Below, in pieces: positions 26,005-35,196 of a stretch of DNA of 64,000 nucleotides (positions within the stretch are counted from its first letter, which is position 1; each line of letters begins with the position of its first letter). The DNA comes from BOG-908 sp964242595 (GTDB lineage: Bacteria > Pseudomonadota > Alphaproteobacteria > Acetobacterales > Acetobacteraceae). The notes under the pieces are model-generated. The model made no database searches and was not told the origin of the DNA. It was given only the letters and a program-made list of their open reading frames with translations. A program made the translations under genes and the position numbers. The stretch is taken from assembly GCA_964242595.1 (NCBI GenBank), contig CAXTBC010000001.1, forward strand, positions 54,711-118,710, in the 5' to 3' direction.

Positions 26005-26727
26005 TCAGCGCTGGAAGCTCTTGTGGATTGCCAAGGGTGCGTCGTTCTCCTGCTGCGAACTCACGGCTTCGACCATCGCCAGGCCCGAGTTTCGGATGTG
26101 CGTTCGCATCGCCCTCTCGGAGCGTGGTCCATCGCCGTTCAGGATCGAGTGTGCGATCGTCTCGTGTTCCTCTGCCGAGACACGGGCATAGTCGGGGTCC
26201 ATCAGGTGGTGGAACCGCAGCTTGTAGATTGGTAGTACTAGTTGACGCGCCTGCTCCTGCAGGTGGCCATTGCCGGCAACCTCGTAGATCAACTCGTGGA
26301 ACTTATGGTTGCTCTCGATGTAGGCGAACTCCGCGCCTCTTACGTTACGCATCTCTTCCATCACCGCGTTCAGCCGTGCCCGGTAGTCACCCGCGGTCAC
26401 CCGCTCGGACGCTAACCGGGCCGCCAACCCCTCCAGTACTTCCCTGACCTGGAAGATCTCATGCAAGTCGCGGCTTGCAAAAACGCGCACGGCCGCGCCG
26501 CGATGGGGAACGATCTCGACGAGCCCTTCACCGGTCAGGCGGCGGATCGCCTCGCGGACGGGGCCGTTGCTGACACCCAGCATGCGTGTCACGTCGGCTA
26601 CGACAAGCCGCTGACCCTGCGCCAGCTTTCCTTCGCGAATGGCGCTCCGCAGCGCCTCGATCGTGTACTCCACGACCGTCTCCGGATTGCTCATGCGAAA
26701 CGGCGGCGGCAATGCCTGCCCGGACAT
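26005..26727 (-). CDS. GntR family regulator, FCD subfamily
   Basis: 240 residues. The N-terminal winged helix-turn-helix (about 20-85) reads ALRSAIREGKLAQGQRLVVADVTRMLGVSNGPVREAIRRLTGEGLVEIVPHRGAAVRVF. The C-terminal all-helical FCD domain follows (EIFQVREVLEGLAARLA, HKFHELIYEVAGN, EHETIAHSI, MRTHIRNS) with the metal-binding Asp/His pattern. FCD regulators commonly repress acid catabolism genes and respond to a carboxylic acid. It starts 42 bases after the PEBP gene and is probably the last gene of the lyase/LeuCD operon, hence its likely regulator. Confidence 0.92.
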   Translation of the reverse strand: MSGQALPPPFRMSNPETVVEYTIEALRSAIREGKLAQGQRLVVADVTRMLGVSNGPVREAIRRLTGEGLVEIVPHRGAAVRVFASRDLHEIFQVREVLEGLAARLASERVTAGDYRARLNAVMEEMRNVRGAEFAYIESNHKFHELIYEVAGNGHLQEQARQLVLPIYKLRFHHLMDPDYARVSAEEHETIAHSILNGDGPRSERAMRTHIRNSGLAMVEAVSSQQENDAPLAIHKSFQR

Positions 26728-26769
26728 TGCTGCCGATACATGACGCCCGGCTTGGCTGTTCGACCCCGC

Positions 26770-27330
26770 CTATTGTTCAAAGATGCCAACCAGCCGTCCT
26801 TTGGCGAGCGCCAGGGGGGCCGCGGCGAGCAGAACGTCCTTGCGTTTTGCTCCGGTTTGCAATCCGAGCGGACCCGACAGGGCCACGAGTACAAAGTGAA
26901 ACTTGTGCGGCCCGTGGTTCGGCAGGCCTCGCGGGCCTCTGTAATCGGCTGTCCTGGCGATCGTCTGCCCGAACCGCAACGTGGCAGCCGGTTTCGAAAG
27001 CGCGCCTGCCTGCAGACCATGCAGGTTCGATGGGATGTTGAGGACGATCAGGTGCACGACGGGCCGGGGCAGCGGCGCATCCGGATCTTCCATGATCAGC
27101 AGAAGATCCGTTGCGTTCGGCGGCACGTTCGCCCATGCCAGGGGGGGAGACACGTTGTCCCCCAAACCTGCGCCTGCGTAAGTCCTGGGTATCTGTCCGC
27201 CATCGTCAAAAGCGGTGCTGGTCAGCTTGATCGTGTCGGGCACGTCTCGAAGGGCCTGGTCGGTCCAGGCTAGCTTCTTGTCGCCTGCGTGGACGCCCCG
27301 CAACAACCTGCCCAGGATTTGTGCTATCAC
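26770..27330 (-). CDS. YbhB/YbcL-type PEBP family protein
   Basis: 186 residues from the GTG at 27330, which overlaps the MmgE/PrpD stop as GTGA. Hallmarks are YAGAGLGDNVSPPLAW, MEDPDAPLPRPVVHLIV and RGPRGLPNHGPHKFHFVLVAL, the phosphatidylethanolamine-binding/RKIP ligand pocket. Bacterial members bind small phosphorylated or acidic ligands; no enzyme activity is firmly known. Translational coupling to a catabolic operon is unusual for this family and hints at a ligand from that pathway. No signal peptide is evident. Confidence 0.88.
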   Translation of the reverse strand: MIAQILGRLLRGVHAGDKKLAWTDQALRDVPDTIKLTSTAFDDGGQIPRTYAGAGLGDNVSPPLAWANVPPNATDLLLIMEDPDAPLPRPVVHLIVLNIPSNLHGLQAGALSKPAATLRFGQTIARTADYRGPRGLPNHGPHKFHFVLVALSGPLGLQTGAKRKDVLLAAAPLALAKGRLVGIFEQ

Positions 27331-28781
27331 TTTGTGAGCTCCTCGAATGCCGAGCCGACGGGTGGAGCGAGCAGGCTGCACAGGGCCGAGATGTCTGGCA
27401 ACTCTTCGAGATGTTCGACGGCGTCGATGATGGCCTCCCTGCGTGCGGTTTCGATGATGGTGTTCGTCAGAACCCTGAACTTCGCGGCGACTCCCGCCGT
27501 GTCCAAAGGTTCGGTGATCGATTTCGGCATCAGGCGGGTGCTGTCCAACGCGGTGCCGTCGGTGAAATGCACGGTCACGCGCGTCTTGCCGCGCCGCTGT
27601 TCGCCGCCCTGGTCGAACGCGGGGTCGTGGTGCGCCTCTATCTTCGGGATCAGCGCCCAGACATCGTCGGCGTTGATCCGCTGTGGCGAAAACTGCCGCA
27701 GCATCGCAGCACCGTCGATCACCGCCACGGCGATGGCATAGCCGACGTTCATCTGCGCGGCGATCGTCGTCAGCGGACGCTCCAGCGCCCACCAGCCGTG
27801 ATGAAAGGCCGCGTGTCCCATCGCGATGTCGATGTGGTCGACCTCACCGGCCTGGAACGGGCGCTTCGAGGTGATGTCGAACAATGCGTCGAGCGGCGCA
27901 TGCAGCGCACCCATGGCGGCGTAGGGCTTGATCACGATCCGCGACGTCTCCCAACTCTGGCCAAGCCCTGCCGTGATTTGCGACGCGTCGGGGTCGTGCC
28001 CCTCGCCGAAGACCGACAGGTAGCCGCCGTAGTCACGCTCGAACACGCGCTTGATGCCGGTGAAACCGCCGGCGGCCAGGTAGGCCGCCGACAGCCCGGC
28101 CCGAGACGCGAAGCCGTGATGCATGCGCTTGCACATCGCCTCGAACTGCGCGGCCATGAGGCCGCCGGACTGCGTGCCGGCCAGCCCGAGCGCATCTTCG
28201 AAACGGGCCGCGTCCAGGCCCAGCAGCACGCCGGTGGCGGCCGCGGCGGCATGGGTGCCGAACACCGGGCCGGAATGCCAGCCGCGCGACAGCATCTGTG
28301 CCCCGTGCAACGCCATGCCGACCCGCGGTCCGGTCTCGAAACCTGCGATGGCAGCCAGCAGGAACTGGTGGCCGGACACGCCGCCGAGTTCCTCCGCGCA
28401 CGCCAGCAGGGCAGGGAGGATCAGGGAGGCGCTGTGCAGGGGACCGAGCGGGTGGAAATCATCCAGCTCGAACCCCTGGATGAAGGTGCCGTTCAGCACG
28501 GCAGCGGCAGGGCCGGCACTGCCGCGTCCCCAGCCGATGATCGTCTTGTTGCCACTCCCCTCGAACCGCAACATCGTTTCGACAGCGATACGCGACCAAG
28601 GCAGCTGCGCCCCGACCAACGCGCAGCCGACACCGTCCAGGATGAGGTCCTTGGCGCGGCGCCGCACCTCGGACGGCACGGCGTCCAGCCGCAAGCCGCT
28701 CAGCCAGGTCGCGAGACGGCCGGTCGGGCCGTCGGGGTCTGTCGGCGCCTCGGCCGGCCCTGCATAGGCCAGGCCGTTCAT
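27327..28781 (-). CDS. MmgE/PrpD family dehydratase/isomerase/decarboxylase
   Basis: 484 residues from the ATG at 28781, overlapping the LeuD-like stop as ATGA. Family features: RRRAKDLILDGVGCALVGA, NGTFIQGFELDDFH (the conserved acidic-His pair), HSASLILPALLA, GTHAAAAATGVLLGL, and a C-terminal DGTALDSTR. The family includes 2-methylcitrate dehydratase PrpD, cis-aconitate decarboxylase and an iminodisuccinate epimerase. It acts on a di- or tricarboxylic acid. With the lyase and LeuCD-like genes it outlines a pathway resembling the methylcitrate route, but with a LeuCD-type rather than AcnD-type hydratase. Confidence 0.9.
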   Translation of the reverse strand: MNGLAYAGPAEAPTDPDGPTGRLATWLSGLRLDAVPSEVRRRAKDLILDGVGCALVGAQLPWSRIAVETMLRFEGSGNKTIIGWGRGSAGPAAAVLNGTFIQGFELDDFHPLGPLHSASLILPALLACAEELGGVSGHQFLLAAIAGFETGPRVGMALHGAQMLSRGWHSGPVFGTHAAAAATGVLLGLDAARFEDALGLAGTQSGGLMAAQFEAMCKRMHHGFASRAGLSAAYLAAGGFTGIKRVFERDYGGYLSVFGEGHDPDASQITAGLGQSWETSRIVIKPYAAMGALHAPLDALFDITSKRPFQAGEVDHIDIAMGHAAFHHGWWALERPLTTIAAQMNVGYAIAVAVIDGAAMLRQFSPQRINADDVWALIPKIEAHHDPAFDQGGEQRRGKTRVTVHFTDGTALDSTRLMPKSITEPLDTAGVAAKFRVLTNTIIETARREAIIDAVEHLEELPDISALCSLLAPPVGSAFEELTK

Positions 28782-29410
28782 GCACGCTGCATCCGGCCGG
28801 CAGTATCCCACACCCAGGGTCGTGCCGCGCGGTCGGCCGACTGCCACGCCCCGATCTCGGTGGCATGCTTCAGCGTGAGGCCGATGTCGTCCAGGCCTTC
28901 GAGCAGGGCCGTCCTGCGTATGGCGTCGATGTCGAACGGGTGTTCGGTGCCGGACGGCGTGACCAGGCAACGCCTCTCGAGATCGATGGTGAACGGTTGC
29001 GGTGTCCGCTCGGCCTCGGCCGCAAGGGCGAGCACGACGGGTTCGGGCAAGCGGACCGGCAGCATGCCGTTCTGGAAGCAGTTGCCGTAGAAGATGTCGC
29101 CGAAACTGTCTGCCACGATGCAGCGCAGGCCCATGCCCATGAGCGCCCAGACAGCACCCTCACGCGAAGAGCCGCAGCCGAAATTCGGACCTGCGAGGAG
29201 GATGGGCGCGCCCGCGAAACGCGGCTGGTTCAAGACGAAATCGGGGTTCGCGGTGCCGTCGGGACGGTAGCGCAAAGCTTCCATCGCGTAGGCACCCAGC
29301 TTGGCCGGGTCTCCTTCGGTCAGCCGTTCGATGCGGATGATCACGTCGGTGTCGACATCGGCCAGCATGAGCGGCGCGGCCCGGCCGGTCAGAACGGTGA
29401 AAGGCTGCAT
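28778..29410 (-). CDS. LeuD-like small subunit of an aconitase-family hydratase (second set)
   Basis: 210 residues. MQPFTVLTGRAAPLMLADVDTDVII, NFGCGSSREGAVWALMGMGLRCIVADSFGDIFYGNCFQNGMLPV are standard small-subunit features. It follows the LeuC-like gene with three bases between. A separate leuC/leuD/leuB set sits at 48.7-52 kb, so leucine synthesis is already covered and this pair probably hydrates another acid. Dimethylmaleate hydratase (DmdAB) is a known catabolic relative built on the same plan. Confidence 0.9.
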   Translation of the reverse strand: MQPFTVLTGRAAPLMLADVDTDVIIRIERLTEGDPAKLGAYAMEALRYRPDGTANPDFVLNQPRFAGAPILLAGPNFGCGSSREGAVWALMGMGLRCIVADSFGDIFYGNCFQNGMLPVRLPEPVVLALAAEAERTPQPFTIDLERRCLVTPSGTEHPFDIDAIRRTALLEGLDDIGLTLKHATEIGAWQSADRAARPWVWDTAGRMQRA

Positions 29411-29413
29411 GGC

Positions 29414-30823
29414 TCAGATACGCCGCACATCGGCGATGGCGCCGGAGACCGCCGCGGCCACCGCCATGGCCGGGCTGGCGAGGTGCGTGCGTGCTCCAGG
29501 CCCCTGGCGGCCTATGAAGTTGCGGTTCGACGTGCTGACAGCGCGTGCGCCGGGGGGTACCTGCTCGCCGTTGGCGGCCACGCACATGCTGCACCCGGGC
29601 TCACGCCAGGCAAAGCCGGCATCGAGGAATATGCGGTCCAGCCCCTCCGCCTCGGCTTCCCGCTTCACGCGTACCGAGCCGGGAACCACCCAGGCGGTCA
29701 CCCCGTCGGCGACGTGCCGCCCGCGGGCCAAGGCTGCCGCCTCCCGCAGGTCGGAAATGCGCGAGTTCGTGCAGGACCCGATGAACACGACGTCGACCTT
29801 GGTTCCCGCCAGCACGCCGCCGGGCACCAGGCCCATGTAGTCCAGCGCCGCCTCCATGCTGGCACGGGCAGCGGCATCTGCGGCCTGCGCAGGGTCGGGA
29901 ATGCGCCCGTCGATCGCCATGGCATGCGCCGGGCTGGTGCCCCAGGTGATGGTGGGCGACACCGCCGCCACGTCCACCTCCAGGTCGCGGTCGAAGGCAG
30001 CCTCGTCGTCGGTCACCAGGGTTCGCCAGTCATGCAACGCGGCCTCGAACTGCTCGCCGGCCGGCGCGAAGGGGCGGCCCTGAACATAGGCGAAGGTCGT
30101 CTCGTCCGGTGCCACCAGGCCTGACTTGGCCCCAAGTTCGACGGACAGGTTGCACATCGTGAGCCTGCCCTCGACGCCCATGGCGCGGACCGCGGAACCG
30201 GCATACTCGATCGTGTGCTCGACGCCGGCCGCGGCACCCAACTGGCCGACCAGGTGCAGGATCAGGTCCTTCGGCGCCACGCCCTGGCCGAGCCTGCCTT
30301 GCAGGCGGACGCGCATGCGCTTCGGCTTGCGCTGCCGCAAGGTCTGCGTCACCAGGGCATGGGTGCTCTCCGACGAGCCGACGCCGAAAGCCAGCGCGCC
30401 CAGCGCGCCGTTGGTGCAGGTGTGGCTGTCGCCGCAGATCAGCGTCATCCCGGGCAGCACCAGGCCCAGCTCCGGTCCCATGACGTGGACGATGCCCTGG
30501 CCATCCTCCCCCAGATCGAACAGGCGCACGCCGGCGTCGTTTGCCAGCATCTTCAGCCCGGCCCATAGCCGGGCGCCGGGCGCGAAGGTCTGCCCGGACC
30601 GTCCCGGGGCGCTCGACATGGCGTGGTCCGGCGTGGCGAAGGTCAGCTCCGGGTTGCGGACCTTGAGGCCCCGGTCGCGCACCGCCTTGAGGGCGGGCGG
30701 GCCGGACAGGTCGTGCAGCAGATGGCGGTCGATATGCAGCAGCGCCCAGCCGTCACCCAGATCGTGCACGACATGACGCGCCCAGATCTTGTCGAACAGG
30801 GTGGACGGCTTGTGCGCGCTCAT
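29414..30823 (-). CDS. LeuC-like large subunit of an aconitase-family hydratase (second set)
   Basis: 469 residues from the ATG at 30823 (MSAHKPSTLFDKIW), overlapping the lyase stop as ATGA. The frame is open further upstream but that part lies inside the lyase gene. The [4Fe-4S] ligands are visible in GSCTNSR and GCSMC; CGDSHTCTNGALGALAFGVG is the substrate-binding loop. It pairs with the small subunit encoded next. Compared with the biosynthetic copy at 50587 it is similarly long but clearly diverged, for example ARHVVHDLGDGWALL against AHVVERLEDGTCVL. Confidence 0.9.
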   Translation of the reverse strand: MSAHKPSTLFDKIWARHVVHDLGDGWALLHIDRHLLHDLSGPPALKAVRDRGLKVRNPELTFATPDHAMSSAPGRSGQTFAPGARLWAGLKMLANDAGVRLFDLGEDGQGIVHVMGPELGLVLPGMTLICGDSHTCTNGALGALAFGVGSSESTHALVTQTLRQRKPKRMRVRLQGRLGQGVAPKDLILHLVGQLGAAAGVEHTIEYAGSAVRAMGVEGRLTMCNLSVELGAKSGLVAPDETTFAYVQGRPFAPAGEQFEAALHDWRTLVTDDEAAFDRDLEVDVAAVSPTITWGTSPAHAMAIDGRIPDPAQAADAAARASMEAALDYMGLVPGGVLAGTKVDVVFIGSCTNSRISDLREAAALARGRHVADGVTAWVVPGSVRVKREAEAEGLDRIFLDAGFAWREPGCSMCVAANGEQVPPGARAVSTSNRNFIGRQGPGARTHLASPAMAVAAAVSGAIADVRRI

Positions 30824-31704
30824 GCTGCGGCGGCCGGCGGCTGGTCGGCGTAGCTGCGCCGCAACGCATCCCACTCGTCGGCGCCGAAACGGCGGAACGT
30901 GCCGAGCACGGTGGCACCGGACGGGGCCGGCGATGCACGGCGCGAGGCCTTGAGGTCCCGCAAGGCGGCATCGAGAACGGGAATCACCTCGCGCAGGCAG
31001 GCACCGGGAAAGATCGCCATGCGGTAGCCCATCATCTCCGCCTGCCGCATGTCGATATCGGGCGTCTTGCCGCCCGGCACCACGTTCAGCAAGCACGGTC
31101 CACGCACACGTTTCGGCACGTCGGCCATCTCCTCGAGCGTGCGGGTTGCCTCGACGAAAGCCATGTCGGCGCCCGCGTCCATCGCCGCGTTCGCCCGCTC
31201 TATCGCCTCGTCCAACCCCGCAACGGCGGCAGCATCCGTACGGGCGATCAGCACGAAATCGGCGTTGCGCCGCGCTGCGACCGCTGCCTTGATCTTGGAG
31301 ACGAACTCCTCCCGCGAGACGACGGCCTTGCCGTCCAGGTGGCCACAGCGCTTTGGCGACACTTGGTCCTCGATGTGGATGGCCGCGACGTCCCGCGACT
31401 CGAACTCCCGCACCGTCCGGGTGACGTTCAACTCGTTGCCGTAGCCGGTGTCGGCGTCCGAGATGAGCGGAACCTTGATGCAGCGTGCGAGTGTCGCCGC
31501 GTTCTCGACCATCTCGCTCATCGTCAGCAACCCGTAGTCCGGAAATCCCCGCGCGGCGGACGTTCCGGCACCGGTCATGTAGACGGCGGGGAAGCCAGCC
31601 TGCTCGATCAGCCGGGCGGTGATCCCGTCATACGCCCCCGGGGCCATGATCAGGTCGGGTTCCGCCATCAGCTGCCTCAGCCGGGCGGCGTTGCTTGTCG
31701 GCAT
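30820..31704 (-). CDS. Isocitrate lyase/PEP mutase family C-C lyase
   Basis: 294 residues, the length of methylisocitrate lyase PrpB. Active-site features: the metal-binding DADTGYG at 83-89, HIEDQVSPKRCGH with catalytic Cys120, and LIARTDA. KRCGH is the form seen in lyases (methylisocitrate, dimethylmalate) rather than PEP mutases. It should split a hydroxy-diacid or tricarboxylate into pyruvate or another oxo-acid plus a carboxylic acid. It is the first gene of the operon lyase-LeuC-LeuD-MmgE-PEBP-GntR, all linked by overlaps or short gaps. Confidence 0.9.
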   Translation of the reverse strand: MPTSNAARLRQLMAEPDLIMAPGAYDGITARLIEQAGFPAVYMTGAGTSAARGFPDYGLLTMSEMVENAATLARCIKVPLISDADTGYGNELNVTRTVREFESRDVAAIHIEDQVSPKRCGHLDGKAVVSREEFVSKIKAAVAARRNADFVLIARTDAAAVAGLDEAIERANAAMDAGADMAFVEATRTLEEMADVPKRVRGPCLLNVVPGGKTPDIDMRQAEMMGYRMAIFPGACLREVIPVLDAALRDLKASRRASPAPSGATVLGTFRRFGADEWDALRRSYADQPPAAAA

Positions 31705-32051
31705 CGAACCTGTCTCCCGTCCTTATGTCGCCAGATTTTATTAAAGTTTGCTGGGGTGTTCCGCAAGTGTCAACTGTGCGGTTATCAGGCGTGACAGCCA
31801 GACGAAAGGGACAGTTGTTGATTTTCCCATAGCAGATCAATGCAACTGGTGGAGCAAGCTGGGGGGATATTACCCGGAAAACGTCCGGCTGCAGCACGGT
31901 TTCTGATGGACTTTACTAAACTACGCCGGTATCAGCCTACGCATTCCTTCGGGGAAGCTGGCGACGCGCGTGCTTCCAGCCGTCATCCAACGATCCCGTC
32001 GTCCTGTGCCCGTCGGTCCTGCCGCAAGACCACGCTACCGGAGAGACCACA
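31705..32051. other. Divergent promoter region of lyase operon and MFS gene
   Basis: About 350 bases between the two divergent starts. It is lower in GC than the flanks (AT-rich at 31735-31830). The GntR protein encoded at the far end of the operon is the likely regulator of both sides. I saw no clear operator palindrome by eye. Confidence 0.45.
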
Positions 32052-33467
32052 TTGAACACGAGCAGCACGAGCCCTCATCCGGCAAGCAGGGCTTCAGCTG
32101 ACCCCGCGCCACAGCTTGCTGACGCCCCGTGCGAGCGGCCTTTTCCACGACCGGCGTCGGCGTGGTACGTGTGTACTCTGCTTTTCATGGCCTACCTCCT
32201 GTCGTTCGTGGACAGGTTCCTGATGACGCTCCTGGTCGTGCCCATGGAGCACGATCTCGGCTTGAGCGACGTCCAGCTTTCCCTGGTGCAGGGCGCAGGC
32301 TTTGCCGTTTTCTACGTCCTTTTCGCCTTTCCGATCGCCCGCCTTGTCGATCGCGGCAACCGGCGGTCCATCATCGCTGCCGGAATAGCGGGCTGGAGCG
32401 TGGCCACGGCACTGTGCGGCGTCGCTTCGAACTTCTGGATGCTGCTCGCGGCCCGGATCGGGGTCGGCGGCGGAGAGGCGACGTTGGTGCCGGGCGCAAC
32501 CTCCCTGCTTGCCGACCTGTTCCCGCCGCGCCGCCGCGGCGTCGCGCTCGGGTTCTTCGCCGCAGGAATCTACATCGGAAGCGCCGGGGCTCTGATCATC
32601 GGCGGCCTGTTGCTACGCGTGTTCACGGCCAGGCCGCCGGTGCTGCCGCTGCTGGGCGCTGTGCATCCATGGCAGGCAGTCTTCCTGACCCTCGGCCTGC
32701 CCGGACTGTTGCTCGCCGCGGCGATGCTCGCCGGGCGGGAGCCGTCCCGGCGCCGCGACCTGCACATGGCCGCCCATGCCAGCGTCGCCGACGTGGTCGC
32801 CTTCTACCGCAGCGAACCCGTCGCGACCCTCTGTCACCATTTGGGGTTCACCTTCATCGCGTTCGCAAGCTACGCCGGGATCGCCTGGCTTCCCACGATC
32901 TTCATCCGCGTTCACGGCTGGTCAGGCGCCCAGATCGGAACACGGCTTGGCGCCGTCGTGCTGGTGGCCGGCCCGGTCGGCTCGCTGCTCGGCGGCTGGC
33001 TTGCCGACCGCATGCAGGCACAGGGTGTCTCCGCAGGCCGTTTCCGGGTCGGCATGACCGCGGCCTGCGCATTGATGGTGCCTGGGGTGCTGTTTCCTCT
33101 CGTGCCACAGGCCGGGCTGGCCCTGGCCCTGGCCGGAGTGTTCATCCTGTGCACGAGCACCGTCTGGGGATTATCCCTGGGTGCATTGCAGGACATCGTT
33201 CCGTCGCAGATGCTCGGCCAGTCGGCGGCAATCTACTCCGCCGTGATCAACCTGATCGGACTGGGCCTGGGTCCGCTGTCGGTCGCGCTGCTCGCCCGCG
33301 CAGCCTTCCACGGGCAGGCGGCTTTGGCAGACGCCACCGCGGTCATGACGCCGCTGGCCGGAATCATCGCCGCGACCTCGTTCTGGTTCGGCAGCACTGC
33401 CTATGCGCGCGCCCGCGCGCGGCTGGCCGTGTCAGTTACCCGTCCGGCCGCCGGAGCATTGCGGTAG
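32052..33467 (+). CDS. MFS transporter, spinster-like/organic-acid type
   Basis: 471 residues with about 12 membrane segments. The start is a TTG with GGAGAG seven bases upstream; a proline-rich cytoplasmic N-terminus of about 35 residues precedes the first segment. MFS features include SFVDRFLMTLLVVPMEHDLGLSD (family motif ahead of helix 2), ARLVDRGNRRSII (loop 2-3 motif), and RIGVGGGEATLVPGATSLLADLFPPRRRG. This subtype is common for organic anion uptake. Its divergence from the lyase operon suggests it imports that pathway's substrate. Confidence 0.9.
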   Translation: MNTSSTSPHPASRASADPAPQLADAPCERPFPRPASAWYVCTLLFMAYLLSFVDRFLMTLLVVPMEHDLGLSDVQLSLVQGAGFAVFYVLFAFPIARLVDRGNRRSIIAAGIAGWSVATALCGVASNFWMLLAARIGVGGGEATLVPGATSLLADLFPPRRRGVALGFFAAGIYIGSAGALIIGGLLLRVFTARPPVLPLLGAVHPWQAVFLTLGLPGLLLAAAMLAGREPSRRRDLHMAAHASVADVVAFYRSEPVATLCHHLGFTFIAFASYAGIAWLPTIFIRVHGWSGAQIGTRLGAVVLVAGPVGSLLGGWLADRMQAQGVSAGRFRVGMTAACALMVPGVLFPLVPQAGLALALAGVFILCTSTVWGLSLGALQDIVPSQMLGQSAAIYSAVINLIGLGLGPLSVALLARAAFHGQAALADATAVMTPLAGIIAATSFWFGSTAYARARARLAVSVTRPAAGALR

Positions 33468-33671
33468 GTTGCGGCAGGCAAACGGCTTTCTGAATAGTAC
33501 TCGATTGCTTCTTCAATGCGGGGGTAGGGTGTCGTAAATTTACTCTGGTGACCGCCTGCTCGCATTTACTCCGCTCAAAGCGGTCACGAAGGCAATTCAC
33601 TTTCGCTTAGAACTGCGGTCACTGGAAGCTTTGAACTCCTCGGATCGGCACTCCACTGCTTACACCGATAG

Positions 33672-34848
33672 CTAGAGATCTTGACCTGTGGTCAAGCATG
33701 AGCCTGTCAGGCCAGGCAGGAAGGCGGCCGGAGTAAAGACGGACATCAGCACCAGGATTATGTCGATGATCGGGCCGAGCGATTGCGTCATCGCTTTCTT
33801 GGCGGCGTCCCGCGGCGGTAAGCCGCGTTCGGTCCAGGCCGTCGCGCCTTCGACGACGACGAAGGCATCGTCCACGACGATCCCGATCGCCAGAACTATG
33901 GCAAGAAGCGTCAATATGTTGATGCCGAAATCCAAGGCCGCCATCGCGCCTGCATTCCTCGTCTCGCCGATCGGTATGCGTATGCTGACGTACGATCCAG
34001 GAAGAAGCTTATGATCCGCGTTGTTGAACACGCCACGATTGGCAAGCGTTCCGGATGCAGTGTCTACCTGGGGCGCGGCATAATCGGTATGTCCACGGTG
34101 CGGAAAGCCGGTCTCGCCGTTCAGCCGGACCTTGACCGCCACGCTCGTCAGGTCTGCTGTCGTGAGGTGGCGCTCCTCCAAGCAGGCGCTTACACGGCCA
34201 CGTCCTGTTCGCTGATGTTGAAATTGACTCAGATCGGGTCGAGTTGCGTAATCGTGGCGAGTTGGGTGGGGGAGCTGCCGCCCACCAAGGCGCCAAGATC
34301 TGCCATATGCGCACTGACTATGCCGTCGAACGGGGCAAAGACATGCGTGTATGAATACGTTATGGCGGCCTGCTCCACCGCGGCCTGAGCCTGCAAGACG
34401 GTCGCCTCGGCCGACCGTAACGTCGCCTGATCCTTCTCCGCTTCCATTTGGGAGGCATTCATGGTCTTCGCCAGGGTGGTGTACGATTGCTCTGCAGAGT
34501 ATCGAACGCCGCCTTCGCCTGGTTCGACGCCAGGTTCGCCTTCGTATCGTCGAGTTGTGCCTTGTAGGGCGGCAACTCGATAGTGAAGAGACTAGTGCCT
34601 TTCTTGACGAACGAGCCGTCAGAATAATCGACCGCTTCCAGCACGCCTTGAACGCGGGCCGTGAGATTCACCGAATTGACTGCCGCGAGCTGCCCGGTTT
34701 GCGCGAGATACTCGGTCACGTCACGACGTACTGGTCGCTGCACCGTGACCTCTTGAGGCGGCGGTGGCTTGTAGCTGCTACTGGGCTTGCAACCCGCTGG
34801 ACCGAACGCCAGAACACTCAGCACCAAGCCGATATCGCGAGTCCACAC
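33672..34848 (-). pseudogene. Decayed RND efflux adaptor fused to an RND pump fragment
   Basis: Read on the minus strand. A lipoprotein-type adaptor (membrane fusion protein) begins at a GTG near 34848 (LVLSVLAFGPAGC, then EVTVQRPVRRDVTEYLAQTGQ, ARVQGVLEAVDYSDGSFVKKG). A one-base frameshift lies near 34465-34495, after which reading continues in another frame (YTTLAKTMNASQMEAEKDQ). There are in-frame stops TGA at 34229 and TAA at 34190. The remaining adaptor piece (ASGTLANRGVFNNAD, LLPGSYVSIRIPIG) is fused directly to an internal RND pump segment (LAIVLAIGIVVDDAFVVVEG, PIIDIILVLMSVFTPAAFLPGLTG). Large internal deletion plus several lesions mean it is not functional. Confidence 0.88.
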
Positions 34849-35196
34849 TAACCCATTGCAATTCAGAGTAGAAGTCGCGCCTTCAACACACAAATGGCGG
34901 TTTCCCGCTACAGCTTGCACCCAGGTCTCGCATCTAATAATCGGTTGACGAAATATCAGACCGCCCATTGCATGAGACACTGGTTTAAGACGGCATTTAG
35001 CCACGTACTCGCCGACAACCACCTTAAACCCAACCCAGCCATGACGGTAGAATGTACTGTCCAATGCCCTTATACGTTCAGTTGAAAGCGCTTCGCGTCG
35101 GCAATCCACGGTCGTTCAATCAGGGTGTTTGAGGCCGGACACTTGCGAAACTCAGACGATGTGAGATGCTCAACTACAGAGTCAGGACGAAACGGG
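34849..35196. other. Intergenic region between RND remnant and alkylsulfatase
   Basis: About 350 bases, moderately AT-rich. It holds the presumed alkylsulfatase promoter and possibly upstream remains of the decayed adaptor gene. No defined signal was found. Confidence 0.4.

Noticed and set aside
27321..30124. Long plus-strand frames opposite MmgE/PrpD, LeuD and LeuC
   Set aside because: No motifs; the minus strand has four clear catabolic genes with overlapping starts and stops.
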